Shown here piece after piece: positions 8,192 through 16,979 of a stretch of 58,951 nucleotides of DNA. The DNA lies in IMG/VR virus record IMGVR_UViG_3300031227_000044, positions 1-58,951 of that record, one strand, 5' to 3'. This stretch comes from a virus. The translations under genes were made by a program, and so were the position numbers. Each line of letters begins with the position of its first letter. Position 1 is the stretch's first letter. The notes beneath the pieces are model-generated. The model was not told where the DNA came from and did not search any database. It saw only the letters and a list, made by a program, of their open reading frames with translations.

Positions 8192-9019
8192 TTAGGGTGA
8201 GGTTACTTCAAACTCTAGGTCATTCAGGTCGATCTCGACCTCTTCGATGGTGTCAATGGTCCCGAACCTTCTCAAGGACAGGCCAAACCGCACATCCATC
8301 TGGACCCGCTTTTCCGATTTTGTTTCGAGCATGGCCGTCAGGTCGTTGATCCCATACTCTAGTTGATACGCCAGATCGACAGCACCTTGATGCGCGTCCA
8401 GCGTGAGCTTAGTGTCCAGTTCAGGGCTGAACTCGTATCCCGGGGTGGCGCTCAGGGTGAAGTCGCCCACTCCAGAGCCGTCAGCGGCCTTCACGTCTCC
8501 TATATAGCCCACCCATGAGTCGAGTACGTCTGCGGAGTTCACGGCCGCTACAATCAAGTCTCGGATGCTCTGGGCGGTGGGGGCCAAACCCGATGTCACC
8601 GTCACGATCACATCATCGATGGTCACGGTGTAGTCCGTGCTTGCTTGAACGTCCGTTACCGAGATGGTTTCAATTTGGCGCTGGCGAAGAGACCGAACCA
8701 CGTCCGGGTCTTCAAGCGAAGCCCTCAAGTCCCGCATGGTATCCCGGGGCACGTCATCAATGCCGGTCTCGCCAATGACGAACAAGGAAACGACGAAGCT
8801 TCCGCTTCCAAGAATCTCTTGTCCGTATCCAGGTGATCCGGCAGCGGCTACAACGTGCTGGTACGTGTACTTCATCGGTGCATCGCTAAACATTCTGAGA
8901 AGGACGTAGGGCCGCGCCGGTCTGGGCTGGTTCTGAAAAGCCCAAATGATCCGCGTCAGGTTGCTCTGTGCAGCAACCCAACCGTAAAGCATTTCACGGA
9001 TGTCGGAGTTCTCGGCCAT
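8192..9019 (-). CDS. Tail/neck terminator protein (gp12-like neck terminator family)
   Basis: This 275-residue protein has the early motif QNQPRPARPYVLLRMFSDAP and the C-terminal VRFGLSLRRFGTIDTIEEVEID, as in neck terminator proteins of simple myophages. These cap the growing tail and join it to the head. Residues of about 120-215 form an inserted domain resembling those in the sheath (STDYTVTIDDVIVTVTSG). The gene stands immediately upstream of the sheath in the leftward operon, the usual place for a terminator. Confidence 0.6.
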   Translation of the reverse strand: MAENSDIREMLYGWVAAQSNLTRIIWAFQNQPRPARPYVLLRMFSDAPMKYTYQHVVAAAGSPGYGQEILGSGSFVVSLFVIGETGIDDVPRDTMRDLRASLEDPDVVRSLRQRQIETISVTDVQASTDYTVTIDDVIVTVTSGLAPTAQSIRDLIVAAVNSADVLDSWVGYIGDVKAADGSGVGDFTLSATPGYEFSPELDTKLTLDAHQGAVDLAYQLEYGINDLTAMLETKSEKRVQMDVRFGLSLRRFGTIDTIEEVEIDLNDLEFEVTSP

Positions 9020-9271
9020 CTATCTGCCCACCTTCTCCTGCTTCGGTTCCTTCAATTCCTTCTGCACCTTTGAAACGCTCTTTTCTTCTTCGATCTCGTG
9101 TATGTCCAGTCCACCGATTAAAACGAGTTGGAGGAACCGGCTGTTGTCATACAGGGCCTTCAGCTTTTCACTCGAAACCTTCACCCGTCCACCAGGTCGG
9201 AACACGACGAGCTTTCCGCCTACATCGAATCCCCGAACCCTGTTCTTCTCCAGGTTCATGACGATATACAT
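9020..9271 (-). CDS. Small neck-region protein of unknown function
   Basis: The 83-residue protein is not recognised. It has a compact basic N-terminal part (GGKLVVFRPGGRVKVSSEKLKALYDN) and a charged, Lys/Glu-rich tail that is probably helical or disordered. It lies between two neck-type genes, directly abutting the terminator start, with AAAGG ahead of its ATG. A minor head-tail joining role is possible but is based only on position. Confidence 0.55.
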   Translation of the reverse strand: MYIVMNLEKNRVRGFDVGGKLVVFRPGGRVKVSSEKLKALYDNSRFLQLVLIGGLDIHEIEEEKSVSKVQKELKEPKQEKVGR

Positions 9272-9283
9272 GAGTCGCCTTTC

Positions 9284-9640
9284 TTACGGGTTTACACGAG
9301 CGATGATGCACTCGTAGTGATCCAGGGCACCCATCTGGTATGGACGAACCTTGATGACTTCGTAGTCAGAGCCGTTCCACACCACCCGATCCGCTTCCGT
9401 TTTGGTATCCTGGTCGATTGTGCGAAGCAGGGTGTCCGTATAGACGGTTTGAAGCTCCTTCTCTCGATCTCCTTCAGGTAGGGTCAACACCTCGTCGCCA
9501 GACATGGGCTGCACTGACGCTTTAATGGTGAATGTCGTTGGCGTAACCGGCTGATAGACGCCCTTGACCAGAGCGGCAGCGGTGTAGCGCTTCACCGTAA
9601 TGCCAGATTCAAACTGCTCTTTGGGTTGCGGTATCGTCAT
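9284..9640 (-). CDS. Probable head-closure/neck protein
   Basis: The 118-residue, beta-rich protein has a pattern seen in phage neck stoppers: VTPTTFTIKASVQPMSGDE, then a central polar stretch with EADRVVWNGSDYEVIKV and YQMGALDHYE. Such proteins close the portal after packaging. Its start overlaps the upstream neck gene by ATGA, and AAGGTTGAG provides a ribosome site. Assignment is from gene order and the short strand pattern, so it is moderate. Confidence 0.5.
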   Translation of the reverse strand: MTIPQPKEQFESGITVKRYTAAALVKGVYQPVTPTTFTIKASVQPMSGDEVLTLPEGDREKELQTVYTDTLLRTIDQDTKTEADRVVWNGSDYEVIKVRPYQMGALDHYECIIARVNP

Positions 9641-10125
9641 TGTTTCTCAACCTTGAAGTCCGCACGTTCGGAAAGCTCTCTCAGGACATCCTTTGTTTTC
9701 TTGTTCAGAACCGGAGTTCCGCCGATCATGCCGTCAGAAAGAACGGTGTTGCTCATCTTGTCCTGCAACTTCTTCAGCGCGGTCTTGCCAACATCATCGA
9801 GGATGACATCTACTTGCTCGCCACCGACTAGGCGCCGGTAAAGGTCCGGGCCAAGGGCGTCCATGAAGAAAGCCTCGTTGTCGTCAAAGGTGCTGCGAAG
9901 CGGAGCAGAAGCCGGCATATTTTCGCTGCGGCTCCCGAACTCGCTCAGAACGGCCATTCTGAGTACCGAGGAGTCAGTTCCAGCCAGGTTCACGTTGTCG
10001 AACCACCCAACCACCACCTTGCGGCCATCCAGCTTGGAAAAGCCGTCCACGACGCCACGATACCCATGATCGACATCGGTGATAGTCATGGTGCTGTCGC
10101 CAGGTCTGGTAGTGCGTGTGGTCAT
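9637..10125 (-). CDS. Tail completion / virion morphogenesis-like neck protein
   Basis: This 162-residue protein shows the motif LRMAVLSEFGS followed by MPASAPLRSTFDDNEAFF, which resembles the A-x-x-x-E-F-G ... P-x-R-P-F-x-R pattern of HK97-gp10-like and virion morphogenesis proteins. These act in the neck during head-tail joining. The first ATG overlaps the adaptor gene by ATGA; a second in-frame ATG twelve codons later (MTITDVDHG) is a possible alternative start. The function is inferred from motif and order. Confidence 0.55.
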   Translation of the reverse strand: MTTRTTRPGDSTMTITDVDHGYRGVVDGFSKLDGRKVVVGWFDNVNLAGTDSSVLRMAVLSEFGSRSENMPASAPLRSTFDDNEAFFMDALGPDLYRRLVGGEQVDVILDDVGKTALKKLQDKMSNTVLSDGMIGGTPVLNKKTKDVLRELSERADFKVEKQ

Positions 10126-10529
10126 GTGTCGTTGCTCATCATGCCCACCTTGAACGAGGGCACAACACGGTCTGGATCGTCTGCCTGAGTCGCCTTATCA
10201 TCGATGCTGATTCCACCGGCATAGCCTCGTCCGCCAGTCCTTGCCGCGACTTTACGAAGACGTGCGGCCATCTCAAGGTACTTATCGACCCGCTTGGTAA
10301 GCCACGTAGCGATCTTGCCGGTCTTCTGGTCAGCATCTTTCGAGAACTCAGCAGCAATGGCCTCGCAGGCGGCAGCGGCGGCAAAATAGACCCCGCCGTG
10401 CTGGGTGATAAGCCAGTCGATTTCTTCATCTTGAATTAGTTGGTCGTTGGTATCGGTATCGCCACAGAGCAGACGAACCTGGTAGGTTTCATCCGTATCG
10501 AGTTGTGTGACATTGTAGGTCCAAGTCAT
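10122..10529 (-). CDS. Head-tail connector/adaptor protein (gp6-like)
   Basis: The 135-residue, mainly helical protein contains VRLLCGDTDTNDQLIQDEEIDWLI, typical of gp6-like connector proteins that assemble as a ring beneath the portal. A following Ala-rich helix and KRVDKYLEMAARLRKVAARTGG complete the fold. It is the first neck gene after the capsid gene block. The call is good for the family; ring stoichiometry is unknown. Confidence 0.65.
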   Translation of the reverse strand: MTWTYNVTQLDTDETYQVRLLCGDTDTNDQLIQDEEIDWLITQHGGVYFAAAAACEAIAAEFSKDADQKTGKIATWLTKRVDKYLEMAARLRKVAARTGGRGYAGGISIDDKATQADDPDRVVPSFKVGMMSNDT

Positions 10530-10547
10530 GGCGGTACTCTTTACTCA

Positions 10548-11036
10548 TTAGGAGGATTTGGAGACCCGTGGCCCCCCACTCTTTCTCGAACGAGCCGTCT
10601 TCCTTTTGCGAGTCGTGGTCTTCTTCTTCGCGACCCTCTTCCTTGGAGCAGCCTTCTTGACCACCTTCTTGGGCTTCTTCACGACCGTAGCCTCTTCGCC
10701 ATCCACCATAAAACCAGCAGCCGCTTCGGGCTCCACCACTGGGGTTGGCTTTTCTTCCGGCATGGCAAGAGCCTCCGGGGATTCAACAATAAGCTCGATG
10801 AATCCCCGGCGCTCCATACGTTTCAGAAACGGTGCGCGCCTCCCAGGGGGGATCGTCTGGCCGGCTTTCCAATCGCGTCCGATGGCTCGGAATGCTTTTA
10901 ACACGCGGTAGGATTGCCGAAATGGGAAGTTGCGTTCGGTCACGGGCTTGCCGCCCATTCCGCCAGAGAACCGGCGAAAAAGGGCCACGCAACTATTCCT
11001 GTGCTGATCCGCTGCCTGTGAAGCGTTGGGATTCAT
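10548..11036 (-). CDS. Head-region protein with histone-like basic C-terminal tail
   Basis: The protein of up to 162 residues has a small conserved-looking N-terminal part (NFPFRQSYRVLKAFRAIGRDW and FLKRMERRGFIELI). An extremely Lys/Arg/Ala-rich tail of about 60 residues follows, with repeats such as KKPKKVVKKAAP and KKKTTTRKRKTARSRK. Such tails bind DNA, as in histone H1-like proteins. It starts two bases after the capsid stop; an inner ATG (MGGKPVTER) is an alternative. I do not recognise the family. A role in the packaged head or in DNA condensation is inference. Confidence 0.6.
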   Translation of the reverse strand: MNPNASQAADQHRNSCVALFRRFSGGMGGKPVTERNFPFRQSYRVLKAFRAIGRDWKAGQTIPPGRRAPFLKRMERRGFIELIVESPEALAMPEEKPTPVVEPEAAAGFMVDGEEATVVKKPKKVVKKAAPRKRVAKKKTTTRKRKTARSRKSGGPRVSKSS

Positions 11037-11038
11037 GA

Positions 11039-12013
11039 TCAGGTCACGACGCCATCAAAGAACGTACCCAGAACGGTCGAGATGGCCTTCATGACAAAGG
11101 CGACCTCTGCCTCGATCCGCTCGGTGCCCAGTCCCAGGAGGTCCATCGGGAGGCGATTCACGCGAACCCCCATGGCGCCCGATCCCAGCAGTCCGGTCCA
11201 GTGGAAGGTGCGGCCCGCAGTGGGCTTTTTCTTTCCGGTTCCGGGCTCGGTGTAGCACAGCATGGCGTCTTTGCCGAAGATGAAGTCAGTGTACTCGGTA
11301 GCCCCTTCAGCGGCGGTGTTGATGACGCCCCAGGGCACCAGAATCCGGTCAACACCAAAGCACTGGGCCAAGGCGCTGTCCGTCACAACGGCGGGCGCCC
11401 CGGGGGTTCCACCGTACTGGATACGTTCCAAAACGTCAGGGTTGTCATTCAGGACCGCCCGGACAGGCGGGCTCAGGACCAGGGTGTTCATCTTGAGTCC
11501 GGTCAGGGCTCCGACGACCATCTGGGCATCGCTGATGTCTTTGATCGGGGTGGATGCGGCATTGTCCCAAACGGTGAAGTCCACGCCGCCAACCAGGTCG
11601 GTGTCCCAGATGCCGGTTGTGAAGAAGTTGTCCCGCCAGATGCGCTCTTTGAGAATCAGCATCTTTTGCATGACGAAATCGACGGCATCCCTGTCGGCGT
11701 CAAGAGGCTGGTCGGAGTTGACCCGATCCTCCTCGGTAACGTCCTTGTGGTATGCGTACTTCTCGCAGAAATACTGCTCGTTCGAGACCCTGTAGCCACC
11801 GCCTACGGACTCGGTAGCCGGGGCCCTTTTCTCGGCCGCGTCACGCCGGAAGTCGGCCATGTCGTAGATGGCGTAAAGGTCGGACTGCTTTTTGACCGAA
11901 ACATCCTGGAAGACCTGGCCGGCGATAAAGTTCGCCGGGTTCTGGAACATCGCCACGGACATATCCGTGAGGAAGCTGTCAACGTGAATCTGAGCGCGGG
12001 TGGGTTGAGCCAT
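11039..12013 (-). CDS. Major capsid protein
   Basis: The 324-residue protein lies after scaffold and decoration genes and has the pattern of HK97-fold major capsid proteins of the type found with decoration cements. Its N-terminal helix reads AQIHVDSFLTDMSVAMFQ, an E-loop-like segment follows, and SDAQMVVGALTGLKMNTLVLSP and a late GVRVNRLPMDLLG come later. It would form the icosahedral shell. High expression is expected from the upstream promoter before the scaffold gene. The assignment is strong by context and moderate by motif. Confidence 0.8.
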   Translation of the reverse strand: MAQPTRAQIHVDSFLTDMSVAMFQNPANFIAGQVFQDVSVKKQSDLYAIYDMADFRRDAAEKRAPATESVGGGYRVSNEQYFCEKYAYHKDVTEEDRVNSDQPLDADRDAVDFVMQKMLILKERIWRDNFFTTGIWDTDLVGGVDFTVWDNAASTPIKDISDAQMVVGALTGLKMNTLVLSPPVRAVLNDNPDVLERIQYGGTPGAPAVVTDSALAQCFGVDRILVPWGVINTAAEGATEYTDFIFGKDAMLCYTEPGTGKKKPTAGRTFHWTGLLGSGAMGVRVNRLPMDLLGLGTERIEAEVAFVMKAISTVLGTFFDGVVT

Positions 12014-12037
12014 CGGGATACTCCTTGTTGCTTACGG

Positions 12038-12400
12038 TTACAGGGCACCGTTTACAAAGACAGAAATGTATTCGCCGGCCACGCCGCCTTCCAGTGCGGT
12101 TGCAACGTGAACCCCACCGGCCACGGGGATGAGCGCAGCGTTTGCGTCGGATGTCAACGAAGCCCATGCCGTGACGGTGTTGCCCAGAAGAGCCTTCGAA
12201 AGTCCGTAGGTCATGACCTTCCCGGCACGGCCGGCCGCATTGGGGTCGTCCTGGAGAATGCCGATCCCGCCTTCCAGGTTTCCGGCCAGGGTAAAGGTCT
12301 TGGCTGTGGTTCCGGAACCCTTGACAGCAAGGAACTGAGCCGCGCTACGATCCGCGTCGGCCAGGAGGGAGATGGAAATGTTGATGCCTTCGGTAGCCAT
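12038..12400 (-). CDS. Head decoration (capsid cement) protein
   Basis: The 120-residue, Gly/Ala-rich beta protein has the repeated pattern typical of DUF2190-like cement proteins: GNLEGGIGILQDDPNAAGRAGKVMTYGLSKALLG. These bind the mature shell and stabilise it. It is encoded between scaffold and major capsid protein, as usual. GGAGG precedes the start codon. The family is probable and the role follows from it. Confidence 0.65.
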   Translation of the reverse strand: MATEGINISISLLADADRSAAQFLAVKGSGTTAKTFTLAGNLEGGIGILQDDPNAAGRAGKVMTYGLSKALLGNTVTAWASLTSDANAALIPVAGGVHVATALEGGVAGEYISVFVNGAL

Positions 12401-12412
12401 GGTTCAGCCTCC

Positions 12413-13168
12413 TTAGTTTCCGCCTTTTTCGGCAAGGTATTGATCGTAAAGACCGGGGTTCAGGTTCAAGACGGCCGTGAGGGCGTCACCGCGCTTCTCT
12501 GTGGGGTTGGCCTTGAGCCGTTCGGCCACCAGGGCGTCCACCTTGGCCTTAGCGCCACCGCTGGAATTGCCGGCGCTTCCGTGTGGATCCAGAAGGTGCT
12601 TCAGCGTCTCGGACTCGGCCATCTGGGCCCCGAGGGCCTTGAAGCAGACTTCCAGCTTCTTGAAGCTTTCCGGGTCCTTCTCGGAAATGCTCATGAAGAT
12701 CCCGCCCAGGATGTTGGCTTCCAAGCCAAGGAACGGGAAGGCTCCGGCCCGGATCGTCATGGCATCCAGGTTGCGCTGGCGCTCGGAAGCTTTCAGCGTG
12801 GCCAGGGTCTCGGCGTTTTCCTTGTTTGCGGCATCGGTCTCGGCCTTGTAGGCCCCGAGCTTCTTTTCCATGGCGACCCGGACATCTTCCGGCAGGCTGG
12901 CCAGGGGGTCGGGGTCAGCTTCCTTCGTGACCACCTTCTCGACGATCTTCTCCTGGATGGGCAGACCAGCCGCCTGCATGAAGGCCTTGGCAAAGGCTTC
13001 CTTGTCGGGGGCGTCGTCGGCGTACATGGAGAGCAGGGTCACGGCGCCGTCAACGACTTCCGCCTGGGAAGCTTCCAGACCGAGTGACCCGATTGCCGCA
13101 GTTGCTTCTTTCGAAAGCTTCTTTTCCTTGAGGGCCTTGATTACCTCGTCGGGAATGTTGAATGCCAT
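12413..13168 (-). CDS. Capsid scaffolding protein
   Basis: The 251-residue, Ala/Glu/Lys-rich, highly helical protein contains a central coiled-coil region (about residues 90-135) and a C-terminal basic helix (AKVDALVAERLKANP). These are general hallmarks of scaffolds that direct procapsid assembly and are removed by the head protease. It lies between the protease and the decoration protein. A promoter candidate with an inverted repeat stands just upstream. No sequence motif is decisive, so the call is by composition and order. Confidence 0.68.
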   Translation of the reverse strand: MAFNIPDEVIKALKEKKLSKEATAAIGSLGLEASQAEVVDGAVTLLSMYADDAPDKEAFAKAFMQAAGLPIQEKIVEKVVTKEADPDPLASLPEDVRVAMEKKLGAYKAETDAANKENAETLATLKASERQRNLDAMTIRAGAFPFLGLEANILGGIFMSISEKDPESFKKLEVCFKALGAQMAESETLKHLLDPHGSAGNSSGGAKAKVDALVAERLKANPTEKRGDALTAVLNLNPGLYDQYLAEKGGN

Positions 13169-13204
13169 TTCTTCCTCTCCTTATCGGGTAGATCGTTTCA
13201 ACGT

Positions 13205-13238
13205 GGTTATTCTCAAATGAAAATAACCCCTTTGTCAA
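13205..13238 (-). promoter_or_regulatory. Capsid-block promoter candidate with inverted repeat
   Basis: Reading leftward, TTGACA (13233-13238) is followed after 18 bases by GAGAAT (13209-13214), in the only sizeable gap of the head operon. An inverted repeat GGTTATT / AATAACC (13205-13211 and 13222-13228) overlaps the spacer and -10 region and could be an operator or hairpin. It would boost scaffold, decoration and capsid expression. Confidence 0.5.
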
Positions 13239-13259
13239 GCCAAAAACGTTTTCTGTGAT

Positions 13260-14183
13260 TTATCCAAAAATCTCGCTGAATTCTTCCGGTGTAATTATCC
13301 TGTCTATCACGCCAAGCTCCAGGGCCTGTTCTGCGTTCATCCAAAGTTCCCTTTTTCCGTCATCTTCCACGCCACGAACCTTGCGCTTCCACTCTTCTGC
13401 GGAAAGCTTCGAACGTTCTGCAAGCTGACCAAGGATGCGGTCTTCGAGGTCGTTGAAGAAGTCCACGTCCCCCTCCATGTCAGGGATTTTACCGCCCGTC
13501 ATGGCTGCAACTCCGTGGATCATGATCGTGGCGCTCGGAAGGGCATACCTCATGCCTTCGTCTGCCGCAATGGCCAGCATGTAGGCTCCGCAACTCGCGG
13601 CCTTGTCCATCACGATGGTCCTCACAACAGAACGGGACAGCCGCGCAAAATCAGCCATGGCAAGCAGCGAAAGAGGGCTACCTCCAGGTGAAGAAATCAG
13701 AACGTTGATCGGCCCTTCCGTGCCAGCGCTCCCCAATTGCCTCATCTGCCGAATGAAGGTCTGCATGGCCCAGTCATCAAAGCCGCGTACCCACACGTCC
13801 ATAGAACCGGGCTCGGCATCGGGCGTTCCGAACACTGACCAGTACGCTTTCGGGCCATAGGCCCACGCGGCAACAACGAGGTCCCACTTCTCAGCGTCAT
13901 ACCCGGCGCTCTCTTCGTTTTTTTCACAAACATCGAAGAACCGCTTGTCGGCCTCGACATGCCTTGCGGCAGGAAGGATGCTCATAACGAGCCACACGTT
14001 GCTCTGCTTCCCCATCGACTCCACGGCGAAGTACCAGTGGCCCCAGTCATCCGAAGCCTTTACGATTCGCCAGTTGTCCTTCGCCGCGATCTCGTTCAGA
14101 TGCTTCGGGTCTTTCCGCTTGGTCTTGGACTCGTATGCGCGACAAACGAGGCTCGAAACTTCCTTGTCATTCAGAAGGTTCAT
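13260..14183 (-). CDS. Head maturation protease, ClpP-like serine protease
   Basis: The 307-residue protein has an extra N-terminal region of about 145 residues, followed by a ClpP/SppA-type domain: ISSPGGSPLSL, the nucleophile serine in DKAASCGAYM, and the histidine in ATIMIHG. It should cleave scaffold and capsid proteins during head maturation. The start MNLLNDKEVSS was chosen because AGGAG lies seven bases upstream; it overlaps the portal stop by 17 bases. The third catalytic residue is probably an Asp/Glu in the following acidic stretch but was not fixed. The long N-terminal extension is unusual for the family. Confidence 0.78.
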   Translation of the reverse strand: MNLLNDKEVSSLVCRAYESKTKRKDPKHLNEIAAKDNWRIVKASDDWGHWYFAVESMGKQSNVWLVMSILPAARHVEADKRFFDVCEKNEESAGYDAEKWDLVVAAWAYGPKAYWSVFGTPDAEPGSMDVWVRGFDDWAMQTFIRQMRQLGSAGTEGPINVLISSPGGSPLSLLAMADFARLSRSVVRTIVMDKAASCGAYMLAIAADEGMRYALPSATIMIHGVAAMTGGKIPDMEGDVDFFNDLEDRILGQLAERSKLSAEEWKRKVRGVEDDGKRELWMNAEQALELGVIDRIITPEEFSEIFG

Positions 14184-15537
14184 CGTCATTCTCCTGTGGA
14201 GTGGTTTCTGGCTCATCGGGAACCGGGGTTGCTTCTTCCTCTTCCGGCGAAACCTCTGGCATCCGGGCTGCACGTCTCAGAAACGCCTTGTCTGCCGGGG
14301 TGGTGAAGGTGATGTTCGATTTGAACAGCTTGTTGATGTAGTTCGCAAGTTCTTCCAGATTCGGAATGTCGATCACGCCAGGAACGAGTTGCGGCGGGTT
14401 CTCGGTATCGTATCCGTTGAGTTCCAGAAGCTTCGGGATGGCATGTCGGTTGATCGGTGCGGCGATGGATTCCAGGAAAGACTCCAGGGCGATTGCGAAC
14501 AGGCGAGTCTTGTTGGCGCTCAGGGCAAAACTCCCGACTCGCTCGTGGCCCAGAAGAATAAAATCGGCCAGCATCGTCATGGCGATTCGCTGATCGTACC
14601 TGGCAATGATGGATCCGGTGTCGAAATCCTTCTTCCCGCTGGAATCTTTGGACAGAAGCCTCAAGTTGAAGAGTTTGTTCCCGTCATCATCATATGCCAT
14701 CGGGAAAACAATGCCCTCCTGCTCGTCCCTGCGGATACGTGTAGCGAGGTCCTTGAAGTCCTGATATTGCTGCTTTTCTGCCGGTGATGCGTTTGGGCTA
14801 GTTAGGTCGGCCGGAACCTCGATGACGGGTAGGCCAACCAGGTCCCGCTCTACCCCGACTCCCTCAAGGTTCTCGATGTTCTTTTTGAAATACCAGGGCC
14901 GATAGGCGCCTCTCAGAACCGCTCTGCCTTCAGGGTTGTTGTACCGGGCGGTCGTTCGGAACAAGAGGCTTTTCTCGGACGGGATAAAGACCTGCTCGTA
15001 GTCAGGCGGCGCGTTCTGGTACATGCCCAGGATATCGCCGGTCTTCGGTTCGATTTCCCACTTGTCCAGCGTTTTCTGCGACCGTATCCCAAACGCTTTC
15101 CACCCGATCATGTTGTCGGCGTATCGGCTGTTGAACTTTGGGTTATTGTTAGGCCCCTTCCGGATCTTGTAGACGATCTCGTGCCAGGACCACCCGTACT
15201 GGAGCATGGTCAGGATCTCGTCAACCGTATCGGGCCACGGGTTGTCCATGTCGTTGAACAGCGCGGTTCTGATCAGGAAGACCTCCTGACTCTCATTGCT
15301 TCCCGCATCTCCCTTCTGTCCTTCGCCTGGCTCGATGCGCCACGTCGCCCTCTTGAGCAGATTCGTTACCGCAAATAGCATCCCGTTCACGATTGGATCG
15401 TTCGACGCCATTTCATCGTAAACCTTGACGGCATTCCGTCCCTGGAGTGCTGGCAAGAACTCCTCTGAAACAACACCGGAAAACTGCTTCAGTCCGGGCC
15501 GGCCGATTTGACCCATGTTGACTCTTGCTCTTGGCAT
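14167..15537 (-). CDS. Portal protein
   Basis: The 456-residue protein lies directly after the large terminase. It shows portal features: YDEMASNDPIVNGMLFAVTNLLKRATW early on, a helical clip/wing region and an acidic, Pro-rich C-terminal tail. It resembles the DUF935/phage portal group. The dodecameric ring at one capsid vertex binds terminase and is the DNA channel. Its ATG overlaps the terminase stop (TAATG). The gene order terminase-portal-protease-scaffold-capsid supports the call strongly. Confidence 0.82.
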   Translation of the reverse strand: MPRARVNMGQIGRPGLKQFSGVVSEEFLPALQGRNAVKVYDEMASNDPIVNGMLFAVTNLLKRATWRIEPGEGQKGDAGSNESQEVFLIRTALFNDMDNPWPDTVDEILTMLQYGWSWHEIVYKIRKGPNNNPKFNSRYADNMIGWKAFGIRSQKTLDKWEIEPKTGDILGMYQNAPPDYEQVFIPSEKSLLFRTTARYNNPEGRAVLRGAYRPWYFKKNIENLEGVGVERDLVGLPVIEVPADLTSPNASPAEKQQYQDFKDLATRIRRDEQEGIVFPMAYDDDGNKLFNLRLLSKDSSGKKDFDTGSIIARYDQRIAMTMLADFILLGHERVGSFALSANKTRLFAIALESFLESIAAPINRHAIPKLLELNGYDTENPPQLVPGVIDIPNLEELANYINKLFKSNITFTTPADKAFLRRAARMPEVSPEEEEATPVPDEPETTPQENDDEPSE

Positions 15538-16979
15538 TACATTTTCCTCCAGGTACTTTCACGCCTTGCGGCCCAAACTCTTGCGGTTGGAACGGGGCCG
15601 GATCGTGCCATCAATTCCAGAATACAGTAAATAACTGTATCCATTCTGTCAAAGTGTTGGCCCTTCGTGGCTCTACGGGCCGTCACGGTAGCGCGGTCGT
15701 CGTCTCCGGTGAAGGAGCACATCTGGTCCTCAAGAATCGGGAAGACGCCAACGTGATGAACCTTCCCCTGCTCGTACAAAGCCGCCACTGGTTCGCCACG
15801 AGTCTTCTTGCCCTTTGTGGCGTGAATGATTCTGACGATGGCCTTTGGGTCCGCAGCCTTGATGGTGGACAGGACCATCTCACCACCGTTGTTCGACTCC
15901 CCGATGATCTTGGATGCGCCAAGGCCCTTGTACGCCTGGACCGCCTTCCTGGCCCACCCTTCCGGAGAAAGGTGATACCCATTCGAGGAGAAAACGTAGT
16001 AGTGGCCACGATGATCGATTCCGGCGCCCGAAACGGCCGTCTCATCAGCCCCGGCATAATGGCTCATGGCTGGATCCACCGCGATCACGATGCGCTTCAT
16101 GTCCTGGTGTCGAGCATCAAAGTCCCGGTTCAACTCGACCCAATCACGCTCGAAGAGGGCTCCCTCAACGTCCTTTACCCACTTGCCTTTAAGCTCCTGG
16201 TCCCCAAGGCGCGTACCGTCGAACTTTGCGTAGAGGTAGTCCTTCATGTCGTCTGGGAGATCCGTGTTGTCCTTTGTCTCGGCTTCCGTAACCACCGTCG
16301 TCGCTTCTGATTCGAGTTCTTTGACGAAAGGCCGCTGCTTCGGGGTGGTGGTAACGATGACCTGCGGATATTTTCCAATCCGAAGGCCGAACATGGCCAT
16401 TTCCCACGACTCTTTATTCCACAGGGCAAGCTCGTCAGCCCAGATCAGCGACCACTCAGGGCCGTTCCACCTATCGGGGTTCTCCGACCCAATGAGCTTG
16501 ATCCGTCCACCGTTTATGTGCCAGGCTTCACCATTCGCCCGATTGTACTTTTTGAACTGGTTTCTGAAAAGAGACCACAGGCCAGACCGTCCTTCCATGC
16601 AGACATCTCGTGCAGCCGCGAAAGACGGTGCTCCAATGCCAACCCGTGCATCGGAGCCATACTTTTTAAGATGCTCAATCACGTAGGTCGAGCCACCAAA
16701 GGTCTTTCCAGCACCACGGCCGGTTCTAAGCACCCAAATCTTCCATGGCCGGGTAATTATCTCACCGATACGTTCTTCTTCTGGAACATCTTTCAGAAGT
16801 CGGATGACCTTCTTGCCCTTTACTTCATCGACGTGAACCGTCACGTCTCCGGGCGGGATCTGCCATGGGTGGATGTGGTCAAGGTGAGAAGCGTAGCCGG
16901 CACTCTTTTCACTTACGGCCAGTCGGCGCCGTAGCTCCATCTCTGCTGCGGCTTGACACTGAATTGGATCAAGAACCAT
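15537..16979 (-). CDS. terL: Terminase large subunit
   Basis: The 480-residue protein is the packaging motor. The N-terminal ATPase has Walker A GRGAGKT (residues 87-93), Walker B SLIWADE (about 177-183) and the coupling motif TTTP (about 210-213). The C-terminal RNase H-like nuclease starts with VIAVDPAMSHY, whose Asp (about 302) is the likely first metal ligand. Length and motif spacing fit the Terminase_6 family. It is coupled to the upstream gene by TAATG and to the portal in the same way. Confidence 0.92.
   Translation of the reverse strand: MVLDPIQCQAAAEMELRRRLAVSEKSAGYASHLDHIHPWQIPPGDVTVHVDEVKGKKVIRLLKDVPEEERIGEIITRPWKIWVLRTGRGAGKTFGGSTYVIEHLKKYGSDARVGIGAPSFAAARDVCMEGRSGLWSLFRNQFKKYNRANGEAWHINGGRIKLIGSENPDRWNGPEWSLIWADELALWNKESWEMAMFGLRIGKYPQVIVTTTPKQRPFVKELESEATTVVTEAETKDNTDLPDDMKDYLYAKFDGTRLGDQELKGKWVKDVEGALFERDWVELNRDFDARHQDMKRIVIAVDPAMSHYAGADETAVSGAGIDHRGHYYVFSSNGYHLSPEGWARKAVQAYKGLGASKIIGESNNGGEMVLSTIKAADPKAIVRIIHATKGKKTRGEPVAALYEQGKVHHVGVFPILEDQMCSFTGDDDRATVTARRATKGQHFDRMDTVIYCILELMARSGPVPTARVWAARRESTWRKM

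Noticed and set aside
11201-13087. 628-residue rightward open frame opposite capsid and scaffold genes
   Set aside because: It is a long antisense shadow caused by the GC-rich codon pattern of real genes; it has no ribosome site and no plausible protein features.
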